Assembly: GCA_029978905.1 (NCBI GenBank)
Contig: JAPOIM010000014.1
Location: 1-60,754, forward strand
Direction: 5' to 3'
DNA length: 60,754 nt
Source: Planctomycetota bacterium
GTDB taxonomy: Bacteria; Planctomycetota; Planctomycetia; Pirellulales; UBA1268
Below are positions 8,691-16,274 of the stretch, piece by piece. Both the position numbers and the translations under genes were made by a program. Each line of letters opens with the position of its first letter. Position 1 is the first letter of the stretch. The notes below the pieces were generated by a model. It searched no databases. It was not told where the DNA came from and was given only the letters and a program-made list of their open reading frames with translations.

Positions 8691-9281
8691 ATGCGGATTG
8701 TCCTAATCGGGCCACCGGGAGCCGGCAAAGGCACGCAGTGCCAAAGGCTCGTGGAGTACCTGGACATTCCGCATCTCTCCACCGGTGAGATGCTGCGGCA
8801 GGCCGTCCTGGACAAGTCCCGTGAGGGGCAGCAGGCGGCGAGTTACATGGAGAGCGGCCAGCTTGTCCCCGACGAACTGATCGTTGGGATGATCAGCAAG
8901 CGATTGATGCGGCCTGACTGCCGGTCCGGGTGCCTCCTGGACGGATTTCCCAGGACGCTTCGGCAAGCGGCCACGCTCGACGAGTTTCTTGAGCGGCAGG
9001 CCATGACGCTCGACGGCGTGATCGAACTTTCGGTGCCCCGCGATGAGCTTGTGCGGCGGATGCAGCACCGGAAGCGAGAGGACGACGACCCCGAGATCTT
9101 TGCTCGCAGGATCGCGAGTTTTGAGCGTCAGACGGCGCCATTGCTCGACTACTACGCCCGGCAGAAGAAACTGGTGAGCATCGATGGCCTCGGGTCAGCG
9201 GACGAGATCTTTGGCAGGGTGCAGGCTGCGATTGACGGCTTTGCTGCCCGCCAAAGGCAAGCGGACGACGATCAGGGGTAG
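8691..9281 (+). CDS. adk: Adenylate kinase, short-lid form
   Basis: The enzyme converts ATP + AMP to 2 ADP in the cytosol. The frame opens at 8592, but homology starts at ATG 8691 (MRIVLIGPPGAGKGTQ), which contains the P-loop. The AMP-binding segment HLSTGEMLR and the DGFPRT motif are present. The LID between residues 120 and 135 is short, with no cysteine zinc cluster, and carries HRKREDDDPEIFARR. Length is 196 residues. The gene lies between secY and map, so it probably belongs to the spc transcript. Confidence 0.95.
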   Translation: MRIVLIGPPGAGKGTQCQRLVEYLDIPHLSTGEMLRQAVLDKSREGQQAASYMESGQLVPDELIVGMISKRLMRPDCRSGCLLDGFPRTLRQAATLDEFLERQAMTLDGVIELSVPRDELVRRMQHRKREDDDPEIFARRIASFERQTAPLLDYYARQKKLVSIDGLGSADEIFGRVQAAIDGFAARQRQADDDQG

Positions 9282-9365
9282 GCCTTCGTGCGCTGCTATA
9301 CTGCCCATGCATGTCAGGACAGGATCTGACAGCTCTTCCGGTCCACAATAGTCGAGTGAACGCAC

Positions 9366-10169
9366 GTGGTGAATCTTCGTTCTCCCAGGGAAATCGCGGC
9401 AATGCGCCGCGCTGGTTTGGTTGTTTGGGGCGCTCACCAGCTGGCGAGATCGCTGGTGCGGCCGGGCATCACCACGCAGGAAATCGACGAGAAGATCGAC
9501 GCGTTCTACCAAGAGCGGGACGCGATTCCCTTGTTTCGGGGTGTCCCGCACCCCAGCCCAGGCAAGCCAGCGTTTCCCGCGGTGTGCTGCATGTCGGTGA
9601 ACGACGAAGTCGTCCACGGGATCCCGTCGTCGCGCGTCCTCAACGAAGGGGATGTGGTCAGTATCGACACCGGTGCTCGTGTCGGGGGATGGTGCGGCGA
9701 CTCCGCCGTCACGTACCCGGTAGGGCGGATCGCCGATGATGTGCAAAGGCTCCTCGACTGCACCTCAGGAGTGTTGCAGCTGGCCATCGAGTTGATGGGG
9801 AAGCGGAGCCGTTGGAGCGACGTGGCCACCGAGATGGCCTCCTACGTCCGCGACCAGGGCTTTTCCGTCGTGGAGAACTTCGTGGGGCACGGCATTGGCC
9901 GTAACATGCATGAAGATCCGCAGGTGCCCAACTTTTCCACGCCGCAGTATCGGCGGAATCATGACTTTTCCTTGGAGCCTGGCCTCGTGATCGCCGTCGA
10001 GCCGATGGTGAATATGGGCTCAAAAAAGGTTCGCGGTCTTGCTGATTACTGGACGCAGTCCACCGTAGACGGTAAGCCAAGCGCGCATTTTGAGCACACG
10101 ATCGCAATCACCGAAAGTGGGCCGGTGGTGCTCACTGGAGCTCCGGTCGATGGCGAGTCGTTGGAGTAG
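9366..10169 (+). CDS. map: Methionine aminopeptidase, type I
   Basis: The enzyme removes the N-terminal formyl-free methionine from nascent proteins. The 267-residue protein has the type I fold and metal ligands: Asp in VSIDTG, Asp in WCGDSA, His in GHGIGRNMHE, Glu in AVEPM and Glu in FEHTIA. Two GTG codons (9366 and 9369) are possible starts; no ATG is near. A TATACT hexamer lies 64 nt upstream, so the gene may also have its own promoter. infA, which often follows map, is absent. Confidence 0.95.
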   Translation: MVNLRSPREIAAMRRAGLVVWGAHQLARSLVRPGITTQEIDEKIDAFYQERDAIPLFRGVPHPSPGKPAFPAVCCMSVNDEVVHGIPSSRVLNEGDVVSIDTGARVGGWCGDSAVTYPVGRIADDVQRLLDCTSGVLQLAIELMGKRSRWSDVATEMASYVRDQGFSVVENFVGHGIGRNMHEDPQVPNFSTPQYRRNHDFSLEPGLVIAVEPMVNMGSKKVRGLADYWTQSTVDGKPSAHFEHTIAITESGPVVLTGAPVDGESLE

Positions 10170-10189
10170 CGACCCCGTCGTCCGCAGCG

Positions 10190-10208
10190 AAGGCTAGAGG
10201 CCTTTTTT
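10190..10208 (+). terminator. Terminator-like hairpin after map
   Basis: The arms AAGGC and GCCTT (5 bp, loop TAGAG) are followed by a run of T. It lies 20 nt after the map stop and before a promoter, which fits termination of the spc transcript. The stem is short. Confidence 0.5.
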
Positions 10209-10249
10209 GCGTTTTCTGCGTCAGTAAAACGCTCGAGAGGTAAGGTTTT

Positions 10250-10323
10250 TGCCAGCAAACAGCATTGGCTGGCATCAGTCTCCGTCCGGAACAGTGCGGT
10301 TTGTTGGCCAAAACTGGGGCCAA
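10250..10323 (+). other. Two hairpins in the map-rpmJ spacer
   Basis: This 277-nt spacer has no gene. It has two perfect inverted repeats: TGCCAGC/GCTGGCA (10250-10256 and 10268-10274) and TTGGCC/GGCCAA (10304-10309 and 10318-10323). Both lie upstream of the promoter at 10357-10386, so they would be in the untranscribed part or the tail of the map transcript. Function is unknown. Confidence 0.4.
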
Positions 10324-10356
10324 AAGCTCCAAATTCACGGAATGTGTTTCACCCCC

Positions 10357-10386
10357 TTGTGGAGCAACCGTGAGCCCTCCTATACT
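10357..10386 (+). promoter_or_regulatory. Predicted promoter for rpmJ-rpsM-rpsK-rpsD-rpoA-rplQ
   Basis: The -35 box TTGTGG and -10 box TATACT are 18 nt apart. Predicted transcription starts about 50 nt before rpmJ. The same box pair occurs upstream of the gene at 24336. Confidence 0.5.
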
Positions 10387-10446
10387 CCGGGGCTCCCGGT
10401 TGTATCCCGATCCTTGTGAGGCGCGGTTGGTTGTCCGCGGTTGATG

Positions 10447-10560
10447 ATGAAGGTTCGCGCGAGCGTCAAACGTATCTGCGACAAATGCAAGATCGTACGT
10501 CGCCGCGGCGTCGTATTCGTCGTCTGCGACAATCCACGCCATAAGCAAAGACAAGGCTAG
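10447..10560 (+). CDS. rpmJ: 50S ribosomal protein L36, zinc form
   Basis: A 37-residue L36, the smallest large-subunit protein, starts [15 protein letters not shown] and ends [10 protein letters not shown]. The zinc ligands Cys11, Cys14, Cys27 and His32 are present, so it is the metal-binding form. An ATG codon directly upstream (10444) would add one Met. It leads the alpha-operon segment and is followed by rpsM after 137 nt. Confidence 0.94.
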   Translation: MKVRASVKRICDKCKIVRRRGVVFVVCDNPRHKQRQG

Positions 10561-10601
10561 GGGCCGGTCGGCACCTCTGCGTCGTGCTGCGGTGATGCGT
10601 G

Positions 10602-10633
10602 CTGTTGTGGTCCGTTTGTGCGGATTGCAACAG
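10602..10633 (+). promoter_or_regulatory. Hairpin in the rpmJ-rpsM spacer
   Basis: The sequence has an outer stem CTGTTG/CAACAG, a 3x3 internal loop, an inner stem TCCG/CGGA and a six-base loop. It lies 64 nt before rpsM. In E. coli the rpsM leader is the S4-binding regulatory site; here the position alone suggests a similar role. Confidence 0.35.
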
Positions 10634-10697
10634 TGTCGTCTCCTGGCATGCGTTTAGGAGTGCATGATGTCCACACGCCACCCTGGAATGAGCGGTT

Positions 10698-11081
10698 ATG
10701 CCACGCCTTCTCGGAGTTGACATTCCGTCGGAAAAGAAGACGGTCTACTCCCTGCAGTACCTTTATGGTGTTGGGCCGAGGGTTTCTCGGGAACTCTGCC
10801 ACAAAGCCGGTATCGATCCTCAGGGCCAAGCGCGAGATCTCCAGGAGGATGAACTCGCTCGCTTGGCTGCGTTGCTCGACAAAGACTACGTCTGCGAAGG
10901 GCAGTTGCGGCGTCAGGTTGCTCAAAACGTTTCCCGGTTGAAGGATATTGGGTCGTACCGAGGGCTGCGTCACCGTCGCGGTCTGCCGGTCCGTGGGCAG
11001 AGGACTCGCACCAACGCCCGGACCCGCAAGGGCCCCAAGAAGACTGTGGCCGGGAAGAAGGGCGTGAAGGACTTGAGGTAG
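10698..11081 (+). CDS. rpsM: 30S ribosomal protein S13
   Basis: S13 forms the head bridge to L5 and contacts the P-site tRNA. The 127-residue protein has MPRLLGVDIPSEKK, the H2TH-like YLYGVGPRVSRELC, and the C-terminal RHRRGLPVRGQRTRTNARTRKG followed by the typical KKTVAGKK tail. It is the first gene after rpmJ in the alpha segment; 290 nt without a gene separate it from rpsK. Confidence 0.97.
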   Translation: MPRLLGVDIPSEKKTVYSLQYLYGVGPRVSRELCHKAGIDPQGQARDLQEDELARLAALLDKDYVCEGQLRRQVAQNVSRLKDIGSYRGLRHRRGLPVRGQRTRTNARTRKGPKKTVAGKKGVKDLR

Positions 11082-11371
11082 CCTGGTTTCTCAGCCCAGT
11101 GGTGGTAGCTCAGGTTGGGTTGCCCGTGCTCGGGTTGCAGTTGATCGTTGCGAGTCCCCCGAGTGGTTGGCTTGGATGGTCGATGTCGCGGTTGTCCTCG
11201 CTGGAGTAGGCAGGGCGTGCGAGGCGGGGTGACAGTAGCGGCGAGAACAAAATAAGCCGGAAAAAATAAGCCAGAAATGGCACGGCAGAGCGGTACAGTC
11301 CGATGCTGCAAGGGGTGCAGCGGCCGCCGCGACGAGAGAAGCGAATTGACGAGAAGTTTGGAGGAGCGTTC
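11082..11371 (+). other. rpsM-rpsK spacer with a 14-nt tandem repeat
   Basis: This is a long spacer for a ribosomal operon. I find no credible gene. It contains two adjacent copies of AAAATAAGCC(G/A)GAA at 11249-11262 and 11263-11276, an AT-rich island in a GC-rich context. No promoter is evident. The rpsK ribosome binding site (GGAGG) is at its end. Confidence 0.4.
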
Positions 11372-11749
11372 GTGGCCAAAGGGTCAAAAGCAAAGAAGAA
11401 GAGCGTGTCGGCGGGGATTGCCTATATTTCGGCGAGCTTCAACAACACGACTGTGACCATCACCGACACTCGAGGTGATACGCTGTGCTGGGCGAGTGGT
11501 GGAACCTGCGGCTTCAAGGGTAGCCGTAAGGGCACGCCGTTCGCCGGTCAGTTGGCCGCTCAGCAGGCTGCTGAAAAGGCTGCGAAGTTCGGTGTCAAGG
11601 ACCTTGAGGTCAAGGTTCGCGGGCCGGGGAGCGGCCGCGAGAGCGCGATCACTGCACTTACTGCAGCCGGCATGAACATCAAGAGCATCGAAGACTGCAC
11701 GCCGCTGCCGCACAACGGCTGCCGTCCTCCGAAGAAGCGTCGCGTCTAG
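11372..11749 (+). CDS. rpsK: 30S ribosomal protein S11
   Basis: S11 helps form the mRNA exit platform. The start is the GTG at 11372, seven bases after a strong GGAGG (11360-11364); the frame extends upstream to 11303 without similarity. The 125-residue product has [19 protein letters not shown], the [17 protein letters not shown] helix, [13 protein letters not shown] and the C-terminal [13 protein letters not shown]. The lysine-rich N-terminus (AKGSKAKKK) is typical. Confidence 0.96.
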   Translation: MAKGSKAKKKSVSAGIAYISASFNNTTVTITDTRGDTLCWASGGTCGFKGSRKGTPFAGQLAAQQAAEKAAKFGVKDLEVKVRGPGSGRESAITALTAAGMNIKSIEDCTPLPHNGCRPPKKRRV

Positions 11750-11923
11750 GTTGCTGCATCTTGTTGTCGGTTCTGGCAGCATGAGGCTGCCAAGGCGAAG
11801 CGGCGTTGGTACGGCTGGGAATGGCCAGCCCCCGCTCGAGGCAAGGTTGCCTGTCGCCGAAGCTTATGAGAAGCCTGTTCACGAAAAAACGTTCACTTTG
11901 TAAGGCAAGGTACGGTAGGAATC

Positions 11924-12550
11924 ATGGGACGAATCACAGGGCCGGTGTGCCGGCTGTGTCGACGCGACGGATTGAAGCTTTTTCTGAAGGGCAGCCGTTG
12001 CGATACGCCAAAGTGCGCGTTTGAGCGTCGAAGCACTCCGCCAGGTATGGTGCAGCGTCGGCGCCCCAAGATGACCGACTACGGTCTTCACCTCCGCGAG
12101 AAGCAGAAGGTCAAGCACTACTACGGTGTGCTGGAACGGCAGTTCCGCACCTACTTTGCTCGTGCGGAGCGTGGGAAGACCAACACCGGCGAAGCACTGA
12201 TGTCGCTTCTCGAGCGACGGCTCGACAACGTGGTGCATCGCATGGGCTTCGCAGCTTCGCGATCGGCTGCTCGCCAGATGGTGCAGCATGGCCACATCAC
12301 GATCAACGGCCAGCGCGTCGACATCCCCAGCTATCTCGTGAAGGCTGGTGACGTCATCCGCGTGAAGAATCGCAAGAAGAGCCTGCAGCTTGTGCACTCG
12401 GTGCTCGCTGAAGGTCGTCGCGAAGTGCCGGACTTTTTGACTCGTGTCGATGGTGGTGTGCCCGAGGGGCGTGTTGATCGCCTCCCAGGGGCAGACGACG
12501 TCTCGATTCCCGTGCAGGCCAATCTGATCATCGAGCTTTGCTCGAAGTGA
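11924..12550 (+). CDS. rpsD: 30S ribosomal protein S4, zinc form
   Basis: S4 nucleates 30S assembly and, in E. coli, represses the alpha operon. The 208-residue protein retains a four-Cys N-terminal site (CRLC, then C26 and C31), the zinc-bearing version. Residues 95-160 hold the S4 RNA-binding domain with RLDNVVHRMGFA and HGHITINGQRVDIPSY. The C-terminus is normal. It sits between rpsK and rpoA as expected. Confidence 0.97.
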   Translation: MGRITGPVCRLCRRDGLKLFLKGSRCDTPKCAFERRSTPPGMVQRRRPKMTDYGLHLREKQKVKHYYGVLERQFRTYFARAERGKTNTGEALMSLLERRLDNVVHRMGFAASRSAARQMVQHGHITINGQRVDIPSYLVKAGDVIRVKNRKKSLQLVHSVLAEGRREVPDFLTRVDGGVPEGRVDRLPGADDVSIPVQANLIIELCSK

Positions 12551-12663
12551 TTTTTCCCGTTGGTTAGGTTTGTCTCTGTTCGTTGTCCTTCCGCAAGTCC
12601 CGCCAGCATCCCCGCTCATCCCGCCACGGCCTCGCGGGCCGATCGTTCACAGGAGGTATCTCA

Positions 12664-13644
12664 ATGCACATTCGTTGGAGAGGTTTGGAGCTTCCCGGCG
12701 TCGTTGCCGCTGATCAAGCGACCCTCACCGACACCTACGGTCGCTTCACGGCTGAACCTTTTGAACGAGGTTTCGGCACGACTGTGGGCAATAGTCTCCG
12801 GCGGGTCCTGCTCTCGAGTCTCGAAGGCAGTGCCATCACGCAGATCAAGGTGGGTGGCGCGCTGCACGAATTCACCACCATCCCTGGTGTTCTCGAAGAC
12901 GTCACGGACATCGTGCTTGCCATCAAGAGCCTCGTGGTCAAGAACCACAGTGACTCGACCCGCGTCATCCGCGTTGAGAAGAGCACCAAGGGGCCGGTGA
13001 CCGGTGCCGACATCCAGACGGATGAAGCGGTTGAGGTGATCAATAAGGATCTCGTGTTGGCAACGTTGACCGATGACGTGCCTTTTGAAATCGAGATGGT
13101 TGTTGAGAACGGCCGTGGGTACGTTCCCGCAACCGAGCACAGCCCAGACACGCAAGAAATTGGGATTGTTCCCGTGGATGCGGTGTTCAGCCCAGTGACT
13201 CGCGTGCGGTACGAAGTCGAAGAGACCCGTGTCGGCCAGAAGACCAACTACGACAAGCTCACGCTCGAGATTTGGACCGACGGCACCGTCACTCCGGAGA
13301 TGGCGCTTGTTGAGGCTGCCAAGATCCTGCGGAAGCACCTCAATCCTTTCGTGGGTTACGGTGAAGCTGGTCCTGGCGTGCACCTCCCGTCGTCTGGGGT
13401 TGATGTCTTGGCGATCGAAGCACCAGTGTCGAGCCGCTTGGGCCAGTTGGTGAGCGATCTTGGGCTTGGTACTCGGGCAGTGAACTGCCTTGAGGCGGAA
13501 GGGATCTCGACACTGCGTGATCTGGTTGGTCGCACTCGCGAGCAACTGCATGAGTTGCGGAATGCAGCCGAGATCACCGTGCATGAGATTGAAGAAAAAC
13601 TTGCTGAGCACGGGCTCAGCTTGGGAATGAACATCGGAGAGTAA
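12664..13644 (+). CDS. rpoA: RNA polymerase subunit alpha
   Basis: The alpha subunit dimerises to scaffold RNA polymerase assembly. The start is ATG 12664 behind a perfect AGGAGGT at 12651-12657; the frame itself opens at 12583. The 326-residue protein has the N-terminal domain motifs [20 protein letters not shown] and GALHEF, and the C-terminal domain (about 255-320) with two helix-hairpin-helix segments ([33 protein letters not shown]) that bind UP elements and activators. The order rpsD-rpoA-rplQ is canonical. Confidence 0.97.
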   Translation: MHIRWRGLELPGVVAADQATLTDTYGRFTAEPFERGFGTTVGNSLRRVLLSSLEGSAITQIKVGGALHEFTTIPGVLEDVTDIVLAIKSLVVKNHSDSTRVIRVEKSTKGPVTGADIQTDEAVEVINKDLVLATLTDDVPFEIEMVVENGRGYVPATEHSPDTQEIGIVPVDAVFSPVTRVRYEVEETRVGQKTNYDKLTLEIWTDGTVTPEMALVEAAKILRKHLNPFVGYGEAGPGVHLPSSGVDVLAIEAPVSSRLGQLVSDLGLGTRAVNCLEAEGISTLRDLVGRTREQLHELRNAAEITVHEIEEKLAEHGLSLGMNIGE

Positions 13645-13718
13645 GGCGAGGCCGTTTTGGTTTGAGGCTTCTTGGTTGAGGCCTCCCAAACAGCCGGTGA
13701 ATCGCGAGGAGCAGTGAG

Positions 13719-14291
13719 ATGCGGCATCGTCGCAAAGGTCGTGTTCTAGGTAGGAGTCCATCGCACCAGAGGGCGCTGTTGCGCAACCTCGCCTCCGCGT
13801 TGTTCCTCACCGAGGGGACGTTCGAGGTCGATGAGCCGGGCGCTCCCAAGGTTCCCGGGCGGATCGTCACGACGCTTGCCAAGGCGAAGGAAGTGCGTCC
13901 GCTCGTTGAGCGATGCATCACGATTGCGAAGCGTGGCATTGCCGAATCCCAGGCGGCCGAAGGCTTTGCTGCCCCCGCTGAGAGGGATACCGCGGCATGG
14001 AAGGCGTGGCGCGAAAGTGACGCCTGGCGAAAGTGGTCGCAGGCTCGCGCACCTCTCGTGACAGCCCGTCGTCGCGTGATCACCTTGATTGGTGACAAGC
14101 ACGCGGCTCGGATCCTGTTTGAGAAGGTGGCACCTCGCTTTACCGATCGTCCCGGCGGTTACACGCGAATCCTCAAGTTGGCGACCCCGCGGCTCGGCGA
14201 TGCCGGTGCTCGGGCGATTCTTGAGTTCGTGGGACCATCTGTCGCATCGGCACCCGCTCCGACGGTCGAGCCTGCTGCCGCTGCAACGTGA
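13719..14291 (+). CDS. rplQ: 50S ribosomal protein L17 with internal insertion
   Basis: L17 lies near the tunnel exit. The N-terminus MRHRRKGRVLGRSPSHQRALLRNLA and the C-terminal PRFTDRPGGYTRILKL are clear. The protein is 190 residues against about 115-130 in most bacteria. The excess comes from a roughly 40-residue Ala/Trp/Arg-rich insertion at about 74-115, before the ARRRVITLIGDK segment, and a Pro/Ala-rich C-terminal tail. It ends the ribosomal cluster; no obvious terminator follows within 165 nt. Confidence 0.93.
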   Translation: MRHRRKGRVLGRSPSHQRALLRNLASALFLTEGTFEVDEPGAPKVPGRIVTTLAKAKEVRPLVERCITIAKRGIAESQAAEGFAAPAERDTAAWKAWRESDAWRKWSQARAPLVTARRRVITLIGDKHAARILFEKVAPRFTDRPGGYTRILKLATPRLGDAGARAILEFVGPSVASAPAPTVEPAAAAT

Positions 14292-14456
14292 TGTCGTCGC
14301 GGGCAGAGCATCTTTCTAGGGCGTGACCTCGTTTGGGGGGTTCGCTTCGTACCCGCGCGGACGATAGAGTTCACGAGGGCGGAGTGGAATCGCGTCTGAA
14401 GTCCATTCTGCGTAGAATGCCATTGTGTCAGGGCATGTTCGAAGAGGACGGAGAGA

Positions 14457-16178
14457 ATGGCTGCGTGGACCATGTCGAGAACCTTGTGCGCGCGACGGGT
14501 GACGTGTCGCGTTGCCTCGCTGGCTCGCCTCGTTGCCTTGGCGTGGGTGATCGCATTGCCGGTGCAGGCCGCTGAGAAAACCCCCAGCGACTTTGGCATT
14601 CCTGAAGTGCGTGTCATCAACGACGCGCTGCGTGCAGGTTGGGCAGACGCGCGGCTGGAGCCCTCTGCAGCTGCGACCGATGGTGAGTGGTGCCGTCGGG
14701 TGTATCTCGATCTGGTGGGCCGCATTCCCACGCTGGCCGAGTTGGACGCGTTCACCAAGGATTCCACGGCCGACAAGAAGCAGGTGCTTGTCGATCGGCT
14801 CCTGGGCGACGAATACGTCGATGAGTTCGCCCGCTCGTGGACCGATGTTTGGACGACCATCCTGATTGGTCGCGACACCGACAACGAGATGGTGAGCCGG
14901 CCAGGCATGCGTCAGTACCTGCGTCGCGCGCTCTCGAAGAATGCGTCCTATGACGAGTTTGTCCGCGAGTTGGTGACGGCCAGCGGGACGAACGCTCCTG
15001 GAGCGTCCAACTTCAACGGCGCGACGAACTTCCTCTGCGGCAAGATGGAAGACAATGGGATCCAGGCGGCTGCTCGTACCGCTCAGGTGTTTCTCGGGAT
15101 GCAGGTGCAGTGCACGCAGTGCCACAACCACCCCTTCAACAAAGGCAAGCAAAACCAGTTCTGGGAGTTCAACGCCTTCTTCCGACAGACGAGGGCCCTC
15201 CGCCGCTTTGACGGGGGCAACGACGTCTCGTCGGTCGAACTCGTTGATCAGGACTTTGCAGGCGAAGGGGGCGATCCTGAAGAGGCTGAGATCTACTACG
15301 AACTGCGGAACGGTCTGACGAAGGTCGCCTACCCGGTGTTTGTTGACGGTGCTGAGATCTCCAAGAGTGGCTATCTCCCTGGCACCATGTCAGACGGCAC
15401 ACCCTATGGAGTGAATCGGCGGCATGAACTCGCCGAGATGATGGTGGCGAGCCCGCTCCTCTCACGAGCGATCGTCAATCGACTCTGGGGGCATTTCTTC
15501 GGCTACGGATTTACCAAGCCCGTCGACGACCTCGGTGAGCACAACGCTCCGACCCACCCGGAATTGCTCGACACGCTCGCCGAAGCCCTGGTGGAGGCAA
15601 GTTTTGACACCAAAGAACTGATGCGATGGATTGTGCTCTCGGAGGCCTATGGGCTGTCGAGTCGCACGACGCGCGGCAACAGCGCCGACGATCCTGCCAT
15701 GGGCGAACGGCCGATGTTTAGTCACTTCTATCTCCGTCAGATGACCGCGGAGCAGCTCTACGAATCACTGCTGACGGCCACGCGGGCCGACCTCACGGGG
15801 GATGCGGAAGAGCGGGCGCGACTGAAGGATGAGTGGCTCGGTCAGTTTGTGATCGCCTTCGGCACGGATGACGGGGCCGACTCCACCACGTTTAACGGCT
15901 CCATTCCGCAGGTGTTGATGATGTTCAATGGCCCGCTGATCAAGGCCGCCACCGAGACCGGGAAGGGCGGGTTTCTCGACTCTGTGGCCACAAGTTCGAT
16001 GTCGAATCCTCAGAAAATCGACCTGCTCTACCGCGCGGCCCTGGCACGACAGCCCACGCGGCGTGAGGTGACGGTGGCCAACGCACTCGTGGGAGCACGA
16101 GAAGGGGACGTCACCGCTGCCCTGCAGGATGTCTGGTGGGCGGTGCTCAACTCAAACGAATTCATCATCAACCACTGA
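14457..16178 (+). CDS. Secreted PSCyt2/PSD1 (DUF1549-DUF1553) protein
   Basis: A family expanded in Planctomycetota, of unproven function. An N-terminal signal segment (about 1-40, ending PVQAAEK) is followed by the DUF1549 domain (WCRRVYLDLVGRIPTLAELDAF near 75) and the DUF1553 domain in the C-terminal half (SRAIVNRLWGHFFGYGF). A CTQCHNHPF motif near residue 220 fits a c-type heme site (CxxCH). At 573 residues it is shorter than many relatives because extra cytochrome or lectin domains are absent. It pairs with the DUF1501 gene 96 nt downstream, a pairing recurrent in this phylum. Confidence 0.9.
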   Translation: MAAWTMSRTLCARRVTCRVASLARLVALAWVIALPVQAAEKTPSDFGIPEVRVINDALRAGWADARLEPSAAATDGEWCRRVYLDLVGRIPTLAELDAFTKDSTADKKQVLVDRLLGDEYVDEFARSWTDVWTTILIGRDTDNEMVSRPGMRQYLRRALSKNASYDEFVRELVTASGTNAPGASNFNGATNFLCGKMEDNGIQAAARTAQVFLGMQVQCTQCHNHPFNKGKQNQFWEFNAFFRQTRALRRFDGGNDVSSVELVDQDFAGEGGDPEEAEIYYELRNGLTKVAYPVFVDGAEISKSGYLPGTMSDGTPYGVNRRHELAEMMVASPLLSRAIVNRLWGHFFGYGFTKPVDDLGEHNAPTHPELLDTLAEALVEASFDTKELMRWIVLSEAYGLSSRTTRGNSADDPAMGERPMFSHFYLRQMTAEQLYESLLTATRADLTGDAEERARLKDEWLGQFVIAFGTDDGADSTTFNGSIPQVLMMFNGPLIKAATETGKGGFLDSVATSSMSNPQKIDLLYRAALARQPTRREVTVANALVGAREGDVTAALQDVWWAVLNSNEFIINH

Positions 16179-16274
16179 TCGCACCAGTCACGCACAACGA
16201 CACACATCGCCAATCGGCAGGGGCTGTTGACCACCGCCCCGGGCAAGGCCGATTGGCCATACGAGGAGGCAACC

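Noticed and set aside
9297..9365. A full promoter for map
   Set aside because: TATACT is present but no acceptable -35 box lies 15-19 nt upstream.
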